22,687 bases of DNA from positions 1-22,687 of the forward strand of contig JBBRGA010000044.1 in NCBI GenBank assembly GCA_038241115.1. Direction: 5' to 3'. Position 1 is the first letter of the stretch. Every line of letters starts with the position of its first letter. Source of the stretch: JANYJJ01 sp038241115 (GTDB lineage Bacteria > Pseudomonadota > Gammaproteobacteria > Burkholderiales > Burkholderiaceae_C). A model generated the notes under the pieces. The model made no database searches, had not been told where the DNA came from, and saw only the letters and a program-made list of their open reading frames with translations. Positions 1 to 6,176 of the stretch are shown here, one piece after another. Made by a program: the position numbers and the translations under genes.

Positions 1-645
1 GGCGCCAAGGGCCTGCGAGATGCCATCGCGCGCGTGGTCACAGACTCGCGTTTGCCGGGTGAGCCCAAAGATCCCGACACCTCGCATCTGGTGGCACTGT
101 TTGATGCGTTCGCAGACGACGCCGAAAGGGCCGAGCTGCGCGCCAATTTGCGTGCAGGCCTGGGCTGGGGCGATGCCAAGGCGGTGGTCACAGCGCGGAT
201 TGAGCGTGAGTTGGGACCGCTGCGCGAACACCACGCCGAGCTGATGGCCCACCCCGAGCGCATCGAAGTCGTGTTGATGGAAGGTGCGCGCAAAGCGCGT
301 TTGTCTTCGGCACCTTTTTTAGCCGAGCTGCGCCACGCTGTGGGTCTGCGCCGCATGGTGGCCTTGACCCCACCCATGCCCGCGGGTGTCAAAACTAAAT
401 TGGCCTTGCCCAGCTTCAAGCAGTACCGCGAGGCTGACGGCAAGTTCTATTTCAAATTGAATGCACCCGACGGCGGCTTGCTGTTGCAAAGCGCAGCGTT
501 TGATTCGGGGCGCGAGGCGGGCGCGTGGGTGGCGCGTTTGAAGCTCGATGCGTCCTCGGTGAGCGAAGCGCCGGCCACGCGCGGGGATGGGGTCAGTTTG
601 CAAGATGTGAGCGCCGCACTGCTCGCCTTGGCCGCTGGCGCCTGA
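1..645 (+). CDS. trpS: Tryptophan--tRNA ligase, C-terminal part (5' truncated by window edge)
   Basis: This is the C-terminal ~214 residues of tryptophanyl-tRNA synthetase, which charges tRNA-Trp in the cytoplasm. The reading frame is open from base 1, so the real start lies upstream; the GTG at 34 is internal. The segment VVTDSRLPGEPKDPD followed by a helical stretch with GLGWGDAK matches the class I TrpRS C-terminal region. After that the protein does not stop where short TrpRS enzymes do. It continues for about 70 residues that include QYREADGKFYFKL and DGGLLLQS, resembling a small DUF1508/YegP-like beta domain; I recall such an extension in Burkholderiales TrpRS. The catalytic HIGH and KMSKS motifs lie outside the window. 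purN follows 47 bp downstream in the same direction. The family call is firm; the identity of the extension is inference. Confidence 0.85.
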   Translation, partial: GAKGLRDAIARVVTDSRLPGEPKDPDTSHLVALFDAFADDAERAELRANLRAGLGWGDAKAVVTARIERELGPLREHHAELMAHPERIEVVLMEGARKARLSSAPFLAELRHAVGLRRMVALTPPMPAGVKTKLALPSFKQYREADGKFYFKLNAPDGGLLLQSAAFDSGREAGAWVARLKLDASSVSEAPATRGDGVSLQDVSAALLALAAGA

Positions 646-692
646 TTGCTTTGGCCGCCGAGTCTTGGTCGATCAACCTGGTCGATCAACGC

Positions 693-1319
693 GTGAAAAA
701 CATCGTCGTTTTGTTGTCGGGCCAGGGCTCGAACATGGACGCGATCGTGCGCGCTTGCGCGGCTCAAAAATGGGGTGCCTGCGTGCGTGCTGTCATCAGC
801 AACCGCGCTGATGCGCCAGGTTTGGTGCTGGCGCGTGAGCACGGCATTGCCACCGCGGTGGTCGATCATAAAAACTTTGCAACGCGTGATGGATTCGACG
901 CGGCTCTCGCCGATGCGGTCGACGCTCACCTGCCCGATTGGCTGGTGCTGGCAGGCTTCATGCGCATCTTGACGCCGGCGTTTGTGCGCCGCTTCGAAGG
1001 CCGCATGCTCAATGTGCATCCGTCGTTGTTGCCCGCGTTCACCGGCTTGCACACGCATCGCCGGGCCATCGAAGCGGGCTGCAAAGTGACCGGCGCGACA
1101 GTACATTTCGTGACGCCCGATTTGGACCACGGCCCAATCGTGGCGCAGGCCGTGGTGCCTGTGTTGCCGAATGACACCGAAGCCGGTCTGGCTGCGCGTG
1201 TGCTGGCAAGGGAGCACGTGTTGTATCCCATGGCGCTGCGCTGGTGTCTGGAAGGCGCGCTGCGCATCGACAACGGCGTGGTCACACACCGCGAAGGCGC
1301 TTCGCAGTTGTTGGTTTGA
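693..1319 (+). CDS. purN: Phosphoribosylglycinamide formyltransferase (GART)
   Basis: PurN transfers a formyl group from 10-formyl-tetrahydrofolate to GAR, the third step of de novo purine synthesis, in the cytoplasm. The product has 208 residues, close to the ~212 of E. coli PurN. The N-terminal phosphate-binding loop reads LLSGQGSNMDAI (8-18). The catalytic triad is visible as Asn107 and His109 in LNVHPSLLP and Asp145 in TPDLDHGP, offset by one from E. coli numbering. GFMRILTP and GLHTHRRAI are also typical. I chose the GTG at 693 because the family's conserved sequence (KNIVVLLSG) begins immediately after it; the longer open frame from 525 would overlap trpS. No clear Shine-Dalgarno precedes it. 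The leader instead holds a direct repeat of GGTCGATCAAC (667-677 and 680-690). Confidence 0.93.
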   Translation: MKNIVVLLSGQGSNMDAIVRACAAQKWGACVRAVISNRADAPGLVLAREHGIATAVVDHKNFATRDGFDAALADAVDAHLPDWLVLAGFMRILTPAFVRRFEGRMLNVHPSLLPAFTGLHTHRRAIEAGCKVTGATVHFVTPDLDHGPIVAQAVVPVLPNDTEAGLAARVLAREHVLYPMALRWCLEGALRIDNGVVTHREGASQLLV

Positions 1320-1331
1320 ACTGCGAAATAT

Positions 1332-1589
1332 TTAAGAAGCAACTGCGGGCGTGAAGCGCATCGTTGTCACGCCGTCCACCAGCAGACTGCCAAAGAACAT
1401 GGCGTGCGGTCGAACCCACCAACCGGTATTGTTGTAAAGCGGCCGGTAGACAACCATCGGCTCGTGGGTCTCGCTGTGGCGCGCGACGCCGATCACCTCG
1501 TATTCGCCGCCTTTGTAGTGGCGGTAGCGGCCCGGGCGCGTGGCTGGGAGTTCAGGGAGTTCGGGCAGTTCAGATTCGGCTTTGCTCAT
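1332..1589 (-). CDS. DUF1653 family small protein
   Basis: This 85-residue cytoplasmic protein matches the DUF1653 family, whose function is not established. The conserved core is RYRHYKGGEYEVIGVARHSE, then MVVYRPLY, then WWVRPHAMFF, typical of a compact beta-rich domain with many aromatic residues. The first ~15 residues are a low-complexity acidic/proline stretch (ELPELPEL) that looks disordered. The gene converges on purN with a 12-bp gap and diverges from the methyltransferase gene with only 21 bp between start codons. No Shine-Dalgarno is evident upstream of its ATG (complement of 1587-1589). The family assignment is solid; the role is unknown. Confidence 0.85.
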   Translation of the reverse strand: MSKAESELPELPELPATRPGRYRHYKGGEYEVIGVARHSETHEPMVVYRPLYNNTGWWVRPHAMFFGSLLVDGVTTMRFTPAVAS

Positions 1590-1599
1590 AGTGGCAAAG

Positions 1600-1606
1600 G
1601 ATAATC
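1600..1606. promoter_or_regulatory. Possible shared -10 element of a divergent promoter
   Basis: The 21-bp gap between the divergent DUF1653 gene and the methyltransferase gene contains GATAATC. It reads GATAAT on the plus strand, 5 nt before the methyltransferase ATG. It reads GATTAT on the minus strand, toward the DUF1653 gene. Both are near the -10 consensus TATAAT. No good -35 hexamer is visible. This is an inference from sequence only. Confidence 0.3.
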
Positions 1607-1610
1607 AGGC

Positions 1611-2870
1611 ATGCACCCCAACGCCTTGCTAGAACTTTCCACCGACCTCATCCATAAAGTGATGCAGTTCGATACGCCCGCCGACCGTGTGGTGTCTGAC
1701 TTTTTCCGCTTCCACCGTGCGCTGGGCCCGCGTGAGCGCAACACTTTGGCAGAGACGACCTACACGGTGCTGCGCCAGCGCTTGCTTTACCAACATCTGG
1801 CGCAATCGGGCAAAGGCGAAATGGAGCGCCGCCTTGCGCTGCTCGGCTGGCAAGGCAATGCCGCGTTTTTGCGCGCTGCACTGACAGAGCCTGAGTTGCA
1901 TTGGATGGAGCAAGTGGCCACCATCGATCGCGCCACCTTGCCAGACAAGCTGCGCCACAACTTGCCCGAGTGGCTGGCCGAACTGCTGCAAGCAGAGCTG
2001 GGCGACGAGTTTTGGCCGCTTGTCAACAGCCTCAACGCCCCGGCAGGGTTGGACTTGCGTGTCAACGCCTTCAAAGCCAAGCGCGACGATGTGCAATCGG
2101 CGCTGAAAGCGGGTGGTTTGTTGTCTGAGATCACACCCTATTCGCCGCTTGGTCTGAGGCTGCAAGGAAAGCCTGCGCTCAACAAGCTGGACGTCTTCAC
2201 GCGCGGCGATGTTGAGGTGCAAGACGAAGGCAGCCAGTTGCTGGCTCTGTTGGTGGATGCCAAACGCGGCGAAATGGTGGCTGATTTTTGTGCCGGTGCT
2301 GGCGGCAAAACTTTGGCCTTGGGCGCGGCGATGCGCAACACCGGACGTCTGTACGCGTTTGACACCTCTGGCCACCGCTTGGCGGCACTTAAACCACGCT
2401 TGGCTCGCAGTGGGTTGTCCAACGTCTATCCGGCGCAAATTGCGCACGAGCGCGACGACCGCATCAAGCGCCTGTCCGGCAAGCTCGACCGTGTGCTGGT
2501 CGATGCGCCCTGCTCGGGTTTGGGAACGTTGCGGCGCAACCCTGACTTGAAATGGAGGCAGTCACCCAAGTCCATCGAAGAAATGCGCTTAAAGCAAGCC
2601 GCGATTTTGGCAAGCGCAGCGCGCTTGCTCAAGTCAGGTGGACGCTTGGTTTACGCCACCTGCAGCTTGTTGAGCGCCGAAAACGAGGACATCGCTTTGT
2701 CCTTCAGCGAGGCCAACAAGGGTATTTTCACGGCGTTGCCGGCGGCCGAAGCACTGGGCAAAGCGCACGTCGAACAGGCAGAAAGCTTGGTGAGCGGTAA
2801 CTTTATGAGACTGTGGCCGCATCGGCACGCAACCGACGGATTTTTTGCTGCGGCTTGGGAAAAGACTTGA
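1611..2870 (+). CDS. RsmB/NOP-family rRNA (cytosine-5) methyltransferase
   Basis: This 419-residue SAM-dependent RNA methyltransferase is of the RsmB (Fmu/Sun) type and is likely to methylate a cytosine in 16S rRNA. Residues 1 to about 130 form an all-helical NusB-like region. The catalytic Rossmann domain follows: VQDEGSQL (203-210), the SAM-binding loop DFCAGAGGKT (225-234), the first cysteine motif VDAPCSGLG with Cys301, and the second, YATCSLL, with Cys351. The two cysteines are those that attack C6 of the target base and release the product. The length is close to that of E. coli RsmB (429). I withhold the symbol rsmB because Burkholderiales can carry more than one RsmB/NOP paralogue. 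Translation starts at the ATG at 1611, with AAGG ten bases upstream as the only ribosome-binding candidate. Confidence 0.88.
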   Translation: MHPNALLELSTDLIHKVMQFDTPADRVVSDFFRFHRALGPRERNTLAETTYTVLRQRLLYQHLAQSGKGEMERRLALLGWQGNAAFLRAALTEPELHWMEQVATIDRATLPDKLRHNLPEWLAELLQAELGDEFWPLVNSLNAPAGLDLRVNAFKAKRDDVQSALKAGGLLSEITPYSPLGLRLQGKPALNKLDVFTRGDVEVQDEGSQLLALLVDAKRGEMVADFCAGAGGKTLALGAAMRNTGRLYAFDTSGHRLAALKPRLARSGLSNVYPAQIAHERDDRIKRLSGKLDRVLVDAPCSGLGTLRRNPDLKWRQSPKSIEEMRLKQAAILASAARLLKSGGRLVYATCSLLSAENEDIALSFSEANKGIFTALPAAEALGKAHVEQAESLVSGNFMRLWPHRHATDGFFAAAWEKT

Positions 2871-2951
2871 ATTGTCGATAAAAGCGCCCAATTACCCGTT
2901 AACTTAATCACCGCGCAAGGCATCAAACATGCACGGAAGCGTTGATCGTCC

Positions 2952-2957
2952 TACAAT
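2952..2957 (+). promoter_or_regulatory. Candidate -10 box for the desaturase gene
   Basis: TACAAT lies 38 bp upstream of the desaturase ATG in a 125-bp gap (2871-2995) that otherwise holds no gene. The -35 region at the expected spacing is poor. A Shine-Dalgarno-like AAAGG (2985-2989) sits 6 bases before the chosen ATG at 2996. The gap also contains an AT-richer stretch (2879-2915). This is a weak prediction. Confidence 0.35.
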
Positions 2958-2995
2958 CTGAGCTGGGCTTAAGTTGAGCTCGCTAAAGGCATGAG

Positions 2996-4219
2996 ATGAA
3001 CATATTGATGTCGGTCTTCGATGGCTTGGTGGAATGGCTGGCACACGGCCTGCTCGCCGCGTCTTGGTGGCAAATTGTTTTGTACGCGCTGGTGACAACG
3101 CACATCACCATTGCAGCTGTCACGATTTTTCTGCACCGCTCGCAAGCGCATCGCGCCTTAGACTTGCACGCCATTCCTTCGCATTTCTTCCGACTTTGGC
3201 TTTGGTTGGGCACGGGTCAGGTGACCAAGGAGTGGGTTTCCATTCACCGCAAACACCACGCGAAGTGCGAAACGGAAGAAGACCCGCACAGCCCGCAGAC
3301 CCGCGGCATCAAAACTGTCTTGCTGACCGGCGCGGAGTTGTACCGTGCCGAATCCAAGAATCAAGAGACTCTGAAAAAGTACGGTCACGGAACGCCCGAC
3401 GACTGGCTTGAGCGCAACGTTTACACCCGCTTCAGCTGGCAGGGCGTGGGTTTGATGATGATCATCGATCTGGCGCTGTTTGGTGCTGCCGGCTTGGCTG
3501 TTTGGGCTGTGCAAATGGCGTGGATCCCCGTGACGGCTGCCGGAATCATTAACGGCTTGGGTCACTGGTGGGGCTACCGGAATTTTGAAGCAGCAGACGC
3601 TTCAACCAACCTGTCTCCGTGGGGCATTCTGATCGGCGGAGAAGAGCTTCACAACAACCATCACACCTATCCGACCTCGGCGAAGCTGTCGGTGAAGCCC
3701 TATGAATTCGACATTGGCTGGATGTACATCCGGTTGATGGAAATGGCTGGACTGGCGACTGTGCGCAAAACAGTGCCTACCTTGAAATTGGGCAGCGTCA
3801 AGCCGGTGGCGGATTCGCATACGCTCGAAGCCATCATCGCCAATCGCTATGAAGTCATGGCCAAATATGCCGCACACCTTCGAACCGCTTGCCGCCATGA
3901 GCTTGAACGCCTGAAAGCGGAGGGCGCAGAAAACACTGCCAAGTGGAAAGACATGCACATGGCCAAGCGCTGGCTGCACCGGGACGAAGACAAAATCCCT
4001 CTGGAAGTTAAATCACAAGTGGCGAACGCTTGGGCGGACAACGAGACGCTGAAAAAGTTGGTCACGATGCGTGAAGAGTTGCGTCAGCTCTGGACGCGCA
4101 CTAACGTGTCGGCTGAGCAGTTGGTTGCCGATCTTCAAGCTTGGTGCAAAAAAGCGGAAGAGAGCGGTATTGCCGCACTGCAAGAGTTCGCATTGAAGCT
4201 TCGAGCTGTACACGCCTGA
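2996..4219 (+). CDS. DesA-type membrane fatty acid desaturase with ISL3-transposase-like C-terminal extension
   Basis: This 407-residue di-iron desaturase would introduce a double bond into acyl chains at the inner membrane. The histidine boxes of the acyl-CoA/acyl-lipid desaturase family are intact: HRSQAH (47-52), HRKHH (84-88) and HNNHH (219-223), plus NGLGH (186-190). Hydrophobic segments lie around 15-45, 64-76 and 150-190. Typical bacterial delta-9 desaturases of this type end soon after the third box. Here about 120 further soluble, helical residues follow (285-407). Residues from about 315 onward (AKRWLHRDEDKIP, REELRQLW, QAWCKKAEESGI, then FALKLR) resemble the C-terminal helical part of ISL3-family transposases. 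The frame is continuous with no sign of a junction, so this looks like an old, retained fusion. A strong hairpin terminator follows at 4273. Confidence 0.9.
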   Translation: MNILMSVFDGLVEWLAHGLLAASWWQIVLYALVTTHITIAAVTIFLHRSQAHRALDLHAIPSHFFRLWLWLGTGQVTKEWVSIHRKHHAKCETEEDPHSPQTRGIKTVLLTGAELYRAESKNQETLKKYGHGTPDDWLERNVYTRFSWQGVGLMMIIDLALFGAAGLAVWAVQMAWIPVTAAGIINGLGHWWGYRNFEAADASTNLSPWGILIGGEELHNNHHTYPTSAKLSVKPYEFDIGWMYIRLMEMAGLATVRKTVPTLKLGSVKPVADSHTLEAIIANRYEVMAKYAAHLRTACRHELERLKAEGAENTAKWKDMHMAKRWLHRDEDKIPLEVKSQVANAWADNETLKKLVTMREELRQLWTRTNVSAEQLVADLQAWCKKAEESGIAALQEFALKLRAVHA

Positions 4220-4272
4220 AGTCAACTCCGTTTGACTCGCGAAAGACGCATTTATTGGCAGACAGTCGCTCG

Positions 4273-4302
4273 AAAAAAAGCCCGCAGCGTGCGGGCTTTT
4301 TT
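4273..4302 (+). terminator. Rho-independent terminator after the desaturase gene
   Basis: A 7-bp stem, GCCCGCA (4280-4286) and TGCGGGC (4290-4296), encloses a 3-nt loop. It is flanked by seven A on the left and six T on the right, so it can work in both directions. It lies 54 bp after the desaturase stop codon. Confidence 0.88.
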
Positions 4303-4350
4303 ACGTCTGAACGCCTTCTGATCTGAATCTGTGCGGCGAAGCCAGGGCAA

Positions 4351-4381
4351 CAAAAAACCCGCTGACTTTCGCGAGCGGGCT
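4351..4381 (-). terminator. Rho-independent terminator of the rpmB-rpmG transcript
   Basis: Read on the minus strand, AGCCCGCT pairs with AGCGGG across a ~10-nt loop (CGCGAAAGTC) and is followed by a run of six T (complement of the A run at 4352-4357). It sits 28 bp beyond the rpmG stop codon, where the ribosomal operon should end. Confidence 0.8.
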
Positions 4382-4408
4382 TTCAGAAAAACTCTAAACG
4401 CAGCCAAG

Positions 4409-4576
4409 TTATTTCAGCTTCATTTCCTTGTACATCACGTGCTTGCGAGCCTTGGGATCAAACTTCATGATTTCCAGCTTCTCAGGCGTGGTTTTTTTGT
4501 TTTTGTCGGTCGTGTAGAAATGACCGGTACCGGCGCTGGATTCCAGCTTGATTTTTTCGCGTCCACCTTTTGCCAT
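4409..4576 (-). CDS. rpmG: 50S ribosomal protein L33
   Basis: This 55-residue protein of the large ribosomal subunit begins MAKGGREKIKLESSAGTGHF and ends KHVMYKEMKLK. The conserved middle is YTTDKNKKTTPEKLEIMKFDP. It contains no cysteine, so it is the zinc-independent (C-minus) form of L33. It lies 15 bp downstream of rpmB on the same strand. A clear Shine-Dalgarno, GGGAG, sits in that gap (complement of 4585-4589), which supports the start at 4576. A hairpin terminator follows. The order rpmB-rpmG is the usual ribosomal pair in proteobacteria. Confidence 0.97.
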   Translation of the reverse strand: MAKGGREKIKLESSAGTGHFYTTDKNKKTTPEKLEIMKFDPKARKHVMYKEMKLK

Positions 4577-4591
4577 GATCTAACTCCCGAT

Positions 4592-4825
4592 TCAGATTTC
4601 GCCGCGGGCGCGCAGGTCAGCGACGACCTTCTCGATGCCCACCTTGTCGATCAGACGCAAAGCCGCGTTGGAAATGCGCAAACGCACCCAACGATTTTCG
4701 GCTTCGAGGAAAAAGCGGCGGTACTGCAAGTTAGGCAGAAAACGACGTTTTGTTTTGTTGTTGGCGTGAGAAACATTATTTCCCACCATCGGGCGTTTAC
4801 CCGTGACCTGACAGACGCGTGCCAT
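4592..4825 (-). CDS. rpmB: 50S ribosomal protein L28
   Basis: This 77-residue L28 protein of the large ribosomal subunit (E. coli: 78 residues) begins MARVCQVTGKRPMVGNNVSH. It continues with the typical NNKTKRRFLPNLQ and a C-terminal RLRISNAALRLIDKVG. It is the first gene of a two-gene unit with rpmG. Upstream, on the minus strand, GGGAGAAG provides a strong ribosome-binding site a few bases before the ATG. The 192-bp gap to trxB carries the likely promoter and a long leader. Confidence 0.97.
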   Translation of the reverse strand: MARVCQVTGKRPMVGNNVSHANNKTKRRFLPNLQYRRFFLEAENRWVRLRISNAALRLIDKVGIEKVVADLRARGEI

Positions 4826-4923
4826 GACGCTTCTCCCGTAAAAAACTAGTTTGGTTTCAGATGCAATGGATTCGACTGTATGCCGGTGATTCCATTTTCC
4901 GAAGTTCGCCTCTTGATTGATCT

Positions 4924-4938
4924 TGTTTGATTCAAACA
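4924..4938. repeat. Perfect 15-bp palindrome in the rpmB leader
   Basis: TGTTTGA (4924-4930) is the reverse complement of TCAAACA (4932-4938), with one central base. It lies about 100 bp upstream of rpmB, between the candidate promoter at 4977-4982 and the gene. The symmetry and size suit a dimeric repressor site, or a leader hairpin with no real loop. No regulator can be named. Confidence 0.4.
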
Positions 4939-4976
4939 GACATCAATTGTCGTGGCGATTTTCGGCAAAGAGATCG

Positions 4977-4982
4977 AGTATA
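4977..4982 (-). promoter_or_regulatory. Candidate -10 box for rpmB-rpmG
   Basis: On the minus strand this reads TATACT, a close match to TATAAT, about 150 bp upstream of rpmB and 35 bp beyond the trxB stop. The -35 at the correct spacing is weak. If used, it gives a leader of roughly 145 nt that contains the palindrome at 4924-4938. Confidence 0.4.
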
Positions 4983-5017
4983 GCCCGGTTTAGGACAACT
5001 GCCTGCCGCCGCTGCGG

Positions 5018-5992
5018 TCAGGTCTCCAAGAAGCGCTGAGCGTCCAGCGCGGCCATGCAACCTGTTCCGGCGCTGGTAATGGCTTGACGATAAACGTGGT
5101 CTTGCACATCGCCGGCTGCGAAAACTCCTTCCACGCTGGTCATGGTGGCCAAGCCGCTCAAGCCACTGCGGGTGATCAGGTAGCCGTCCTTCATCTCCAA
5201 CTGGCCCTTGAAAATGTCAGTGTTCGGCTGGTGACCGATGGCAATGAAGCAGCCCGTCAGCGACAAGTGCGTCGTGCTGGCGTCTTGCGTGCTCTTTAGA
5301 CGCACGCCGGTCACACCGCTTTTGTCCCCCAGCACTTCGTCCAGGGTCTGCCAAAGGTGCAGTTGCATTTTTCCGCTGGCCACCTTCTCCATCAGCTTGT
5401 CGACCAAGATGGCCTCTGCCTTGAATTTATCGCGCCGGTGGATCAAGTGAACTTTGCTGGCGATGTTGGACAAGTAAAGCGCTTCTTCAACCGCTGTGTT
5501 GCCGCCGCCCACCACGCAGACTTCTTGGTCACGGTAGAAAAAGCCATCGCAAGTAGCGCAGCCGCTCACACCACGCCCCATAAAGGCTTGCTCTGAAGGC
5601 AAGCCGATGTATTTGGCGCTCGCGCCGGTGGCCAAAATCAGCGCGTCACAGGTGTAGGTTCCAGAGTCGCCTGCAAGTGTGAAGGGGCGCTTGCCTAAGT
5701 CAACGGTGTTGATCTGGTCGAACACGATGTCGGTGTTGAAGCGCTCTGCGTGTTTTTGGAAGCGTTCCATCAGTTCGGGCCCTTGCACGCCGTCAACGTC
5801 GGCGGGCCAGTTGTCAACATCGGTCGTGGTCATCAATTGACCGCCCTGAGCTATACCTGTCACCAGCATGGGTTTGAGGTTGGCGCGGGCTGCGTAGATG
5901 GCTGCTGTGTAGCCGGCGGGGCCTGAGCCCAGAATCAAAACGTGGGCGTGTTTGTGGTTGGGTGTCACGGTGTTATTTGCTGTGGAGGTCAT
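5018..5992 (-). CDS. trxB: Thioredoxin-disulfide reductase
   Basis: This 324-residue cytoplasmic flavoenzyme uses NADPH to reduce thioredoxin. The FAD-binding loop is LILGSGPAGYTAA (19-31). The redox-active pair is in SGCATCDGFF, with Cys145 and Cys148. The NADPH-binding fold is VGGGNTAVEEA (161-171) with HRRDKF (185-190) for the 2'-phosphate. The C-terminal FAD motif reads AAGDVQDHVYRQAI. The length matches the low-molecular-weight TrxB family. The first ~12 residues are a non-conserved tail, so a slightly later start cannot be excluded. The gene diverges from the Crp/Fnr regulator across a 184-bp gap that may control both. Confidence 0.96.
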   Translation of the reverse strand: MTSTANNTVTPNHKHAHVLILGSGPAGYTAAIYAARANLKPMLVTGIAQGGQLMTTTDVDNWPADVDGVQGPELMERFQKHAERFNTDIVFDQINTVDLGKRPFTLAGDSGTYTCDALILATGASAKYIGLPSEQAFMGRGVSGCATCDGFFYRDQEVCVVGGGNTAVEEALYLSNIASKVHLIHRRDKFKAEAILVDKLMEKVASGKMQLHLWQTLDEVLGDKSGVTGVRLKSTQDASTTHLSLTGCFIAIGHQPNTDIFKGQLEMKDGYLITRSGLSGLATMTSVEGVFAAGDVQDHVYRQAITSAGTGCMAALDAQRFLET

Positions 5993-6013
5993 GGTCAGCC
6001 CGGTCGGGAAATT

Positions 6014-6032
6014 GAACGCGAATTAAGCGTTC
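6014..6032. repeat. Inverted repeat upstream of trxB
   Basis: GAACGC (6014-6019) and GCGTTC (6027-6032) are separated by the AT-rich GAATTAA. The site lies 22 bp upstream of the trxB start within the trxB/crp intergenic region. It may be an operator or a leader hairpin. Its right arm with flanks, AAGCGTTCC (6025-6033), recurs in the repeat array downstream of crp (6911-6919). Confidence 0.35.
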
Positions 6033-6080
6033 CAACGGTTAACAGTCTGCCATGGCCCTGCTTATCCGCGCTTACAACCA

Positions 6081-6094
6081 CGTCAAGCGTGACA
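6081..6094. promoter_or_regulatory. Possible Crp/Fnr-type operator between trxB and crp
   Basis: CGTCA-AGCG-TGACA (on the minus strand TGTCA-CGCT-TGACG) is a near-perfect 5-4-5 inverted repeat. It has the half-site length and spacing typical of Fnr-family operators, with one mismatch between arms. It sits 83 bp upstream of the Crp/Fnr gene and 89 bp upstream of trxB. Use as an autoregulatory or trxB control site is inference. Confidence 0.3.
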
Positions 6095-6176
6095 ATCTCC
6101 ACGCTTGGAAATCGTGTGGCGTTGCTTGAAATGAAGTCGCGCGATTGACCTTTGTCCATTTCATCGGAGTTATTCC

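Noticed and set aside
34..645. A 203-residue gene beginning at the GTG at 34
   Set aside because: The frame is open to base 1 and the residues before it (GAKGLRDAIAR) continue the TrpRS sequence, so this is an internal codon.
447..1289. A 280-residue minus-strand open frame across trpS and purN
   Set aside because: It spans two well-supported plus-strand genes and has shadow-type composition with no family resemblance.
4331..4849. A 172-residue plus-strand open frame
   Set aside because: It is antisense to rpmG and rpmB, which are certain genes on the minus strand.
6081..6094. A classical Fnr box or Crp box in the trxB/crp gap
   Set aside because: Neither TTGAT-N4-ATCAA nor TGTGA-N6-TCACA is present. 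Only the related TGTCA-N4-TGACG was found, and it is listed at low confidence instead.
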